NCBI GenBank assembly: GCA_002402045.2
Contig: NVUX02000042.1
Span: 24,758 to 88,757 of the forward strand
DNA length: 64,000 bases
Direction: 5' to 3'
From: Paracoccaceae bacterium
GTDB lineage: Bacteria > Pseudomonadota > Alphaproteobacteria > Rhodobacterales > Rhodobacteraceae
Under the pieces are notes generated by a model that searched no databases, was not told where the DNA came from, and worked only from the letters and a program-made list of their open reading frames with translations. Positions 19,143 to 25,868 of the stretch are shown one piece after another (position 1 is the stretch's first letter; each line of letters starts with the position of its first letter). A program made the translations under genes and the position numbers.

Positions 19143-21664
19143 GCCTGCGTTGGCGCCGCCCTGATATTAGAGCGCGGCTTTGGTTGGCGCTGGCTTTGTT
19201 AACGCTTTCCACGCTTTTTGTTGGCGGCATCGGCTGGTACGCGCTGGACCGCGCCGACACGCGCCTGCAAGCCCTGCATTCGCGCACATTGGAAGAAGTT
19301 GCCCGCTCGTTGCGCCTGTCCAAGCAATCCTCTGATCTGGCCACTTCGGCTCCCTATTTGCTAAATCTGCAATCTTCCTATTTGATCCAGAAAGAAGGCC
19401 AAGAGCTTGTTGACGCGCTCGCACCTGTTTTGGAAGAATGGCCAGCCCGCGAAAACCGGCATATGCCCGAGGTCTATGCTTTTGACGGCGAAATCGCGCT
19501 GGCGGTTCGCCGCATGCAGATTGCAATTTCCGATCTTGTTATTGCGGCGCAAAACCTAAGTGTGGAGCGTGAAAAAACCCGCACAATAAACGCGACATTG
19601 TTTGTGCTTGAAAACCGGTTTTTCCAGCAAATGGCCAACGAAGGCACCCTTGGGATAGACCAGAGACTGTGGCTTGCTTTGCAAACAGAAACCAACGAGC
19701 TTGTGGGCGCGGGCCATGCAGGCAGCCTTGTAGGGGTTGGCGAGCGGCGGCGGCGTTTTCAACAATTGCGTCGGGATTTTTCCTTTCTCAATGCCTCGCC
19801 ACCCCACTGGGAATGGGCGCAAAAGCTAAATGCGCTTGCTTATGGAACAGACGGGCTTTTTACCGTGCGTCGCCGCGAGCTAACGCACCATGTTGATAGC
19901 CAAAATGCCCTGTTTCGCATTCGCCATAATGCCGCGCTAATATCCAACCTCGCCGCGCAATTTGCGGCCAATGCAGAAGGTTTTCTCTCCAACGAACGCA
20001 ACGCCACCGCAACCTCGATCAGCTATGCCAAGGTGCTGATACTGGGGGCCTTGCTGGCGAGCATCGCGATTGCGCTGATCGCCGCGCTCTATGTTTCAGG
20101 CTACGTGACCCAAAATATCCACGCCATTTCTGATGCCATGCAGCGGCTGGCCGCTGGCGACAGAGGCACAAAATTGCGACTGAAAATCCACAATGATGAC
20201 GAGATCGGCAAGCTCCATGCGGCCTTTCGCGTTTTCCGGGCCAACGCCCTGCGGCTAGACCGGAGCCACCGCCAACTACACCAACAAAATGCGCTGTTTG
20301 AAAAGATCTTTGCCAATATCTCTGACGGGGTGGCTATCACGGATGACACGGGCCATCTTACCGCCACAAACCCGCATTTTGTGACGGTGCTTCGCCCAGA
20401 TAAAAACCTACCTGAAAAGCCCGATATTGCTACATATCTGGCCCACACAGCCTTTGCCGATGAGGCCACCAAGGCAGGGCTAAAAGCCGGCTTTCGCGGA
20501 TTTACTGAAGTGACAGGAAAGGATGGCCGGACGCTCGAAGTCCGATGTTCTCGACTGCCCGATGGTGGCGGAATTTGGCTTTTTGCCGATGCCACTGAAC
20601 GGCGCAAAATGGATGACCGCCTCAGCCAAATTCGCCATATCGAGAGCTTGGGCAAGGTGACTGGCGAAGTGGCGCATGACTTTGGCAACATCCTCGCAGC
20701 GGTGAATTCTAACGTGCATTTGCTGCAAACCGGCAGCAAAACCGTGAGCCATGATGTTTTGCTCCAGCGGATCTCAAACGCCGTCGAGCTGGGCACCTCG
20801 CTCACGCAGCGCCTGCTCGCCTTTGCCCGCCAGCAAGCACTGGCCCCCGAGGTGGTGGAGCTAAACGAACTCATTGAAGGCCTTGAAGAACTGGTCAGCA
20901 TTGGGCTTCAAGACGGGGTAACACTGGAAACGATTCCGGCTGATGAACCTCTTTTTGTGCGCGTAGATCCGGGGCAGCTTGAAAGCGCAATTTTAAATCT
21001 GTGCCTTAACAGTAATCAAGCCATTACCGGTGTGGGAAATATATGCGTGCACATCCAAAAAGCGCCCTCAGAAACGGTGTTAATTACGGTTTCCGACACA
21101 GGCTGCGGCATGGACGAAGCCGTGCTTTCTCAAGCGCTGGAGCCATTTTTTACGGCGCGAGCCGATGGCGAAGGCACCGGGCTGGGGCTATCTATGGTGT
21201 ATGGGTTTATTAAACAAACAGGCGGTGACATCCAGATATCGAGCCAGCCGGGCATTGGGACCCAAGTGCGCCTCACCCTGCCCCGCTTTATGGGCAAAGC
21301 CGCACAACCCGCCCTGCTACACCGCGCGCTTTTGGTTGAGGATGACCCTGAGGCGCTAGCTTCGGTGGCCGCCCAGCTCAAATCTATCGGGTATCAAGTG
21401 GTGCAGGCGCGCAGCTTTGAAGAGGGTAAAGCTGCGCTCGATACCAAATGCCGATTTGATGTGATGGTAACAGATTTGCACTTGAATGAGGGGCAGATGG
21501 GCTGGGAACTGGCTGAAAAGTGCCTGGAAATGTGCAGCAATGCCAAGGTGATCATCACGTCAGGCCGCCTGCCAAAACACCATCGCTATACAGATGCGCC
21601 CCACCCGAGGGTTGCGTGCATTGCCAAGCCGCTTAGCCCCGAGATTTTGCTGGAAAACGTATAG
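19139..21664 (+). CDS. TorS-like hybrid sensor histidine kinase
   Basis: 841 aa inner-membrane kinase. Transmembrane helix about residues 14-34; a mostly helical periplasmic sensor about 35-295 resembling the TorS sensor; second helix about 300-322; HAMP about 325-375; a PAS-like segment about 385-480; HisKA with phospho-acceptor His in GEVAHDFGNILAAV; HATPase motifs (LNLCLNSNQAI, DTGCGMDEAV, GEGTGLGLSMVYG); and a C-terminal receiver with Asp in MVTDLHL. There is no HPt domain, so phosphotransfer to the partner regulator may be direct. TorS-type sensors often work with a periplasmic binding protein, matching the divergent AfuA-like gene. GTG start overlaps the regulator stop by 4 nt. Confidence 0.9.
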   Translation: MSLRWRRPDIRARLWLALALLTLSTLFVGGIGWYALDRADTRLQALHSRTLEEVARSLRLSKQSSDLATSAPYLLNLQSSYLIQKEGQELVDALAPVLEEWPARENRHMPEVYAFDGEIALAVRRMQIAISDLVIAAQNLSVEREKTRTINATLFVLENRFFQQMANEGTLGIDQRLWLALQTETNELVGAGHAGSLVGVGERRRRFQQLRRDFSFLNASPPHWEWAQKLNALAYGTDGLFTVRRRELTHHVDSQNALFRIRHNAALISNLAAQFAANAEGFLSNERNATATSISYAKVLILGALLASIAIALIAALYVSGYVTQNIHAISDAMQRLAAGDRGTKLRLKIHNDDEIGKLHAAFRVFRANALRLDRSHRQLHQQNALFEKIFANISDGVAITDDTGHLTATNPHFVTVLRPDKNLPEKPDIATYLAHTAFADEATKAGLKAGFRGFTEVTGKDGRTLEVRCSRLPDGGGIWLFADATERRKMDDRLSQIRHIESLGKVTGEVAHDFGNILAAVNSNVHLLQTGSKTVSHDVLLQRISNAVELGTSLTQRLLAFARQQALAPEVVELNELIEGLEELVSIGLQDGVTLETIPADEPLFVRVDPGQLESAILNLCLNSNQAITGVGNICVHIQKAPSETVLITVSDTGCGMDEAVLSQALEPFFTARADGEGTGLGLSMVYGFIKQTGGDIQISSQPGIGTQVRLTLPRFMGKAAQPALLHRALLVEDDPEALASVAAQLKSIGYQVVQARSFEEGKAALDTKCRFDVMVTDLHLNEGQMGWELAEKCLEMCSNAKVIITSGRLPKHHRYTDAPHPRVACIAKPLSPEILLENV

Positions 21665-21676
21665 CACACATAAAAA

Positions 21677-21697
21677 GGGCACCCAATTTGGGTGCCT
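21677..21697 (-). terminator. Intrinsic terminator of the Hint-domain gene
   Basis: A 7 bp perfect stem (GGCACCC / GGGTGCC, 5 nt loop) lies between two convergent genes. On the minus strand it is followed at once by CTTTTTAT, a classic Rho-independent terminator for the gene ending at 21727. On the plus strand it is followed by a looser T-rich stretch, so it may also end the kinase transcript. Confidence 0.85.
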
Positions 21698-21726
21698 CTA
21701 AATTTTATATAGCCTCAATAAGGCGC

Positions 21727-22839
21727 TTACATTTTCAGTAAGGCCGCCTCATGTGGGCGCAATGTGGAACGAACTGATGCGCCGTAGCTTCCGAAGCCAT
21801 ATTCAAGCTCCGGAAACAAGCTAAAAATCTCATTGCGGGCTTCTTGCGCCATGGTTCCAGCTTCCGCGGCATTGCCGGGATGGTAGCTTTCCGTGGCGGC
21901 ACCGTTCGAAAAAATGATCTCGTGCGTATCAAACAAGATGTGGAAATAATCCACATTGTCATCTGCACTCTGGCGAATAATTGTGCTGTCATTGACCAGT
22001 GATTGTGCAGATGCCAGAAGCTCACCCTTGCCAAATAGCACTTCAGATTGCCATCCTTGTAGCATTACACGGTGAGCCGGAGAGAGCAAAAGATCGCGCG
22101 TATTGCCAATGGTACCTTTGCGGAAAAGAATCGGCGCTTTGCTGCCTTTGGCCTTTACACTCAGGGACCCAATCCAGCGGATAGGCTGAAAGCCATTATC
22201 CGCCGTGCGCACCAAATCGCCAACCGCAAGCGCTTCAATCGCGATCTCACCACGGTCAGTCTCAATCATCGTGCCACGCACAAAACAATCCGGAACGGCT
22301 TCATCAAAGCTAACATCACCAATGCCAACATATCCCGTGTCTACGTGATCTGCTCCGTTCGTAAATGTAACAGTAAAAGATGCTATTGGCGCGGAGAAGG
22401 TCACGGTTACAAATTCGCTGACAGCGGTATTCGTTTCGCCCTCAATTGACCCATCAGGTACGGATACCGTTTGGCCATCTAAATTTGTATAAATTACCGT
22501 AACCGGGTTCCCCATAGCATCAACGGCTGTGATGGTCACCAGATCATCCCAGCTAAGGTTCCCGCCAGCGGCATTCCCGTCAACATCGTAAAGGTTGAAC
22601 GTTACGTTGGCCATATCTTCGTTGAATTTTACGATAACTTCTGTTGGCTGGTCCGGAAAATCAGATTCGAGCGTTCCCTGGCCTACGGCCCCACCTATGC
22701 CCCATTGCTCACCGTTGCCGTTAACCGGGGTGAAAACATCCACGCTCGCGGTATTAGTGCCTGTGCCGACAAAATCGTTGGTATTTCCCGGAGACGTGTC
22801 CAAATTGGCAGTCGTCCAATCAAGTACATATTCTGGCAT
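21727..22839 (-). CDS. Hint-domain (Hint_2) secreted protein
   Basis: 370 aa. Residues about 1-180 form an acidic beta-rich domain with no signal peptide (many Asp/Asn/Thr, e.g. FNLYDVDGNAAGG). A Hedgehog/intein-type Hint domain follows from Cys185 (CFVRGTMIETDRGEIAIEAL; later LLLSPAHRVML with the conserved His; then FHILFDTHEII). In Rhodobacterales such Hint_2 proteins are common, often with type I secretion features, and may self-process at the Hint Cys. AGGGGTG precedes the ATG. It is a single-gene unit with its own terminator. Secretion and processing are inferred. Confidence 0.85.
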   Translation of the reverse strand: MPEYVLDWTTANLDTSPGNTNDFVGTGTNTASVDVFTPVNGNGEQWGIGGAVGQGTLESDFPDQPTEVIVKFNEDMANVTFNLYDVDGNAAGGNLSWDDLVTITAVDAMGNPVTVIYTNLDGQTVSVPDGSIEGETNTAVSEFVTVTFSAPIASFTVTFTNGADHVDTGYVGIGDVSFDEAVPDCFVRGTMIETDRGEIAIEALAVGDLVRTADNGFQPIRWIGSLSVKAKGSKAPILFRKGTIGNTRDLLLSPAHRVMLQGWQSEVLFGKGELLASAQSLVNDSTIIRQSADDNVDYFHILFDTHEIIFSNGAATESYHPGNAAEAGTMAQEARNEIFSLFPELEYGFGSYGASVRSTLRPHEAALLKM

Positions 22840-23214
22840 TTTTCACCCCTTACTTTGACTTGGCAACAATCACCAACATCAATTTAAAATAATATTAGAA
22901 TGCAATTCATTTACTATGTATATCACCCCAAATTAGCCCGGCGCTACGTGCGGCGTCAAACCAAAATAGCTAAGTTGATTAATTTCATAGAATAGTATTG
23001 TTTCGTGTCAGAAATAAGACACAAAACCCCAAAATGCATACAAAATAGTTGCAAATTGATATTTGGAAGCCAAATTAACTGTGCCTTCGGAGAGTTGCAT
23101 CTGCAAGGCTCCCCATAGGGTTGTTGTCGCGGTGAAAATCGACCACAGCAGCCGAATCAGCAGCGAATGTTAAGAAAATTATCGGCAAATTGAAATCTGG
23201 ACAATATTTCCCCG
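22840..23214. other. Gene-free AT-rich interval before the RNase P RNA gene
   Basis: About 375 nt with no convincing ORF or RNA. It must contain the promoter of the Hint-domain gene (leftward). A/T-rich tracts (22885-23060) include many short A and T runs; the 23085-23160 part is less AT-rich but shows no structure I recognise. Confidence 0.6.
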
Positions 23215-23242
23215 TTGCACCTCCGAGTTAAACTGCTAAAAC
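23215..23242 (+). promoter_or_regulatory. Predicted rnpB promoter
   Basis: TTGCAC at 23215-23220 and TAAAAC at 23237-23242 are separated by 16 nt. The predicted start about 7 nt beyond the -10 falls on G23249, the first base of the P1 helix of the RNase P RNA, which is the support for this call. Confidence 0.5.
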
Positions 23243-23248
23243 GCCAAT

Positions 23249-23630
23249 GCGGATGGCTGGATGACTGCGTGAAAGCGAGGAAAGTCCGGACTCCAGGAAG
23301 GCATGGCGCCGGTTAAGGACCGGCCGGGGTAACCCGAGGGAAAGCGCCACAGAAAATAAACCGCCAGCTAATGTCGTGGGTTCGCCTACGGCAAAACGCA
23401 GGTAAGGGTGAAACGGTGGGGTAAGAGCCCACCGCCTCGGAGGTAACTTTGAGGGCACGGCAAGCCCCGCCAGGAGCAAAGCCAAATAGGGGTCTCGCGA
23501 GGTTCGCCTCGGGTGCTTCCACCCAGAGACCCGGGTTGGCTGCTAGAGCGTATTGGTAACAATGCGCGCAGATGAATGGTCATCGAAGGGCTTTATGCCC
23601 GGAACAAAATCCGGCTTATAGGCCATCCGC
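23249..23630 (+). ncRNA. rnpB: RNase P RNA (bacterial type A)
   Basis: Catalytic RNA of RNase P, which matures tRNA 5' ends. The ends pair exactly as P1: GCGGATGGC at 23249-23257 with GCCATCCGC at 23622-23630. Inside are the universally conserved core elements GAGGAAAGTCCGGAC, then CACAGAAA, GGTAAGGGTGAAACGGTG, GGAGCAAAGCCAAATAGG and AGATGAATGGTC. The length of about 380 nt is typical. It is convergent with yaaA. No T-rich terminator is evident just after P1; 3' processing is likely. Confidence 0.95.
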
Positions 23631-23691
23631 AAATACCCTTTCCAATGCACTTTCGCCGAAGCCGGTAAAATGGCATCGCAACCAAGAGCCT

Positions 23692-24465
23692 CTACGGGGT
23701 CGTATCAGGATAGGCGCGGGTGAAAACCAGACGTGTGGTCGTTGAGTCTGCGGGCTGAAAGCAATAGCCACCTTGGTCAAAGTTTTTGATACCCTCGGGG
23801 CTTTCGATACGGTTTTGCACCACATAGCGCGCCATCATCCCCCTTGCCTTTTTCGCAAAGAAGCTCACGATTTTGGCTTTGCCGTCCTTTAGCTCCATAA
23901 ACACGGGCGTGGTCACCTTTGGCGCAAGCGCTTCGGGCTTCACAGCGCTAAAGTATTCAACAGACGCACAGTTGAGTAGCGTTTCGCATTCGATCTCATT
24001 AATGGCCTCTGCAATGCGCGCGCCCCAATATTGATAAAGCGTTTTGCCGCGTCGCGTGGCAAGCCTGCTGCCCATTTCCAACCGATAGGGCTGAATATTA
24101 TCCATCGGGCGCAGCAAGCCATATAGGCCAGACAGAATGCGGAGATGGTTTTGCGCATAAGCAAGCTCAGCGGCACTTAGGGTATCGGCTTGCAGGCCAG
24201 TATATGTGTCGCCGTTAAAGGCCAGCGCGGCGGGTTTTACCTGCTCGGGCGTTGGAGCCTCGGCAAAATCTTTAAAGCGGGCTTGGTTGAGCTTGGCCAG
24301 CGCGGGGCTGATACTCATCAGCTTTTGCAGCTCAGCCACGCTGAGGCGGCGGGCGGTGCGGCTAAGGCTGTAGGCATCGGCCTGATAGGCAGGCTCGGTG
24401 GCATCAAGTTTTAGCGCTACGCCCTCAAAATCAAGCTTTTTGGCGGGGGAAATAACGGTGAGCAT
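23692..24465 (-). CDS. yaaA: Peroxide stress protein YaaA (UPF0246)
   Basis: 257 aa from ATG 24465 (AGGAG upstream; usual N-terminus MLTVISPAKKLDFE). In E. coli YaaA limits free iron and DNA damage under peroxide stress and has a DNA-binding-like fold; the molecular activity is not settled. Visible family signatures: FNGDTYTGLQA, HLRILSGLYGLLRPMD, YRLEMGSRL and the C-terminal NFDQGGYCF. An in-frame upstream ATG at 24531 would add 22 non-family residues. It is convergent with rnpB and divergent from the YhhN gene. Confidence 0.92.
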   Translation of the reverse strand: MLTVISPAKKLDFEGVALKLDATEPAYQADAYSLSRTARRLSVAELQKLMSISPALAKLNQARFKDFAEAPTPEQVKPAALAFNGDTYTGLQADTLSAAELAYAQNHLRILSGLYGLLRPMDNIQPYRLEMGSRLATRRGKTLYQYWGARIAEAINEIECETLLNCASVEYFSAVKPEALAPKVTTPVFMELKDGKAKIVSFFAKKARGMMARYVVQNRIESPEGIKNFDQGGYCFQPADSTTTRLVFTRAYPDTTP

Positions 24466-24559
24466 GGCGGTCTCCTTTTGGTGATTTCTAGCGCGTTGTG
24501 CGCGGGGCGGCAAGCGGGCCGTGCTAGCCATATCCGCACAGAGCCGCTAGGCTTACGAC

Positions 24560-25198
24560 ATGACAGATTCCCTCATCCTCCCCGCAGCCGCCATGGTTAT
24601 ATTTACCTCAGCCGCCATTTATGGCTTTGGCTTTCTCAACGCTGAAATAAGCCATTGGCGCAGCTTTTGGAAAACCTTGCCCGTAGCAATTATGGCGCTT
24701 TTTGTCGCTGTTTTTGGGGGCTGGCTCCTAACCTTGGCCCTCGCGCTCAGCGCCATCGGAGACTACTTACTTTCTCGCGATGAAGACAAATTCACCATTG
24801 GGCTGGTCTCATTCCTCAGCGCGCATCTAATTTATATATGGCTGTTTTGGGAATTAATCGAGGTGGCTAGCTTTAGCTGGGGCCAAGGCGCAATGGTGGC
24901 CTATACCGTTATATATGGCGCATATTTATGGCCAAGAGCGGGGGAGCACCGCATACCTGTGCTGGCTTATATTATTGTGATCACAATAATGGTTGCCAGT
25001 GCGCTCATGCTGCCAACCGGCTATATGCTGGTGGTTTTGGGAAGCTTTTCCTTTGCTGTATCGGACAGCGTATTGGCGCTTGAGATGTTTGTGATCACAA
25101 AAAAGGAAACCAGAGTGGCGCTTAGTAAAGTGGTTTGGGTAACTTATATCGCAGCGCAGGGGTTGCTCGTAATTGGCTTGCATGAAATTTCACAGTAG
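24560..25198 (+). CDS. YhhN family membrane protein (TMEM86/lysoplasmalogenase-like)
   Basis: 212 aa with about eight hydrophobic helices. The conserved acidic residues of the YhhN/TMEM86 family appear in LALSAIGDYLLSRDEDKFTIGL and SFAVSDSVLALEMFV. Mammalian TMEM86B hydrolyses lysoplasmalogen; the role of the bacterial homologues is uncertain. It is a single gene whose 3' end runs into the operator region of the XRE-cupin gene. Confidence 0.8.
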   Translation: MTDSLILPAAAMVIFTSAAIYGFGFLNAEISHWRSFWKTLPVAIMALFVAVFGGWLLTLALALSAIGDYLLSRDEDKFTIGLVSFLSAHLIYIWLFWELIEVASFSWGQGAMVAYTVIYGAYLWPRAGEHRIPVLAYIIVITIMVASALMLPTGYMLVVLGSFSFAVSDSVLALEMFVITKKETRVALSKVVWVTYIAAQGLLVIGLHEISQ

Positions 25199-25252
25199 TT
25201 TTTTCTTTTGGTGAAATTTTCTTTGACAATTTCACCAAATCATCCCTAACTA
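25183..25252 (+). promoter_or_regulatory. Promoter and palindromic operator of the XRE-cupin/DMGDH operon
   Basis: TTGGTGAAATT (25208-25218) and AATTTCACCAA (25228-25238) are perfect 11 bp inverted repeats with a 9 nt spacer. TGAAATTTCA at 25183-25192 is a third related site overlapping the end of the YhhN gene. A -35 TTGACA (25224-25229) overlaps the right arm and a -10-like CTAACT/TAACTA sits 17-18 nt downstream. Binding there would occlude RNA polymerase, so autoregulation by the XRE protein encoded immediately downstream is likely. Confidence 0.7.
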
Positions 25253-25277
25253 AAGGCGCAACAACAAAAGGCGCGCC

Positions 25278-25859
25278 ATGTCCAACCTAGCAGAAACCAC
25301 TGATACCGCACCCGGCGCGCTTGGCCGAAGTTTGCGTGGCCTACGCAAAGCACGCGGAATAACACTGAAAGAGCTGGCCCTTAAAGTTGGCCGCTCTGTG
25401 GGTTTTATCAGCCAGATAGAACGCGGGATTTCAGAGCCATCCATAACCGACCTGCGGCGCATAGCCGGCGCTTTTGAGGTGCCCACCAGCTGGTTTTTCA
25501 TGTTGGAAGACATAGACACACCTGAGCAAAAATTCATTGTGCGCACAGGCGCGCGGCGGGCTTTGGGCACCTCTGAAGAGGGCATTTTAGAGGAACTGCT
25601 TTCGCCCGATCTGGGCGGGGCCTTCGAGATGTTTCGCACGGTGATTGAGCCGGGGGCGGCGTCGTCTGAACTGCTGAAGCGCGACACTGAGGAAGCGGGC
25701 TATATCGCCGCCGGTGAAATTGATTTCTGGATTGATGAAACGCGTTTCAGCCTAAAGGCGGGAGACAGCTTTCGGTTTGACCATAAATCGCACCGTTGGC
25801 ACAACAAAGGCCAAGTACAATGCGTTATTATCTGGGTTGTTAGCCCGCCGGTGTATTAG
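25278..25859 (+). CDS. XRE-family regulator with C-terminal cupin
   Basis: 193 aa: helix-turn-helix domain about residues 14-72 (ITLKELALKVGRSVGFISQI then PSITDLRRIAGAFEV), and a cupin beta-barrel about 115-190 (ELLKRDTEEAGYIAAGEID, GDSFRFDHKSHRWHNKG). This PuuR/SutR-like layout usually senses an amine, amino acid or related metabolite. It is 9 nt upstream of the first dehydrogenase gene and behind a strong palindromic operator, so it probably controls itself and the three catabolic genes. Confidence 0.9.
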   Translation: MSNLAETTDTAPGALGRSLRGLRKARGITLKELALKVGRSVGFISQIERGISEPSITDLRRIAGAFEVPTSWFFMLEDIDTPEQKFIVRTGARRALGTSEEGILEELLSPDLGGAFEMFRTVIEPGAASSELLKRDTEEAGYIAAGEIDFWIDETRFSLKAGDSFRFDHKSHRWHNKGQVQCVIIWVVSPPVY

Positions 25860-25868
25860 GAGCATATT

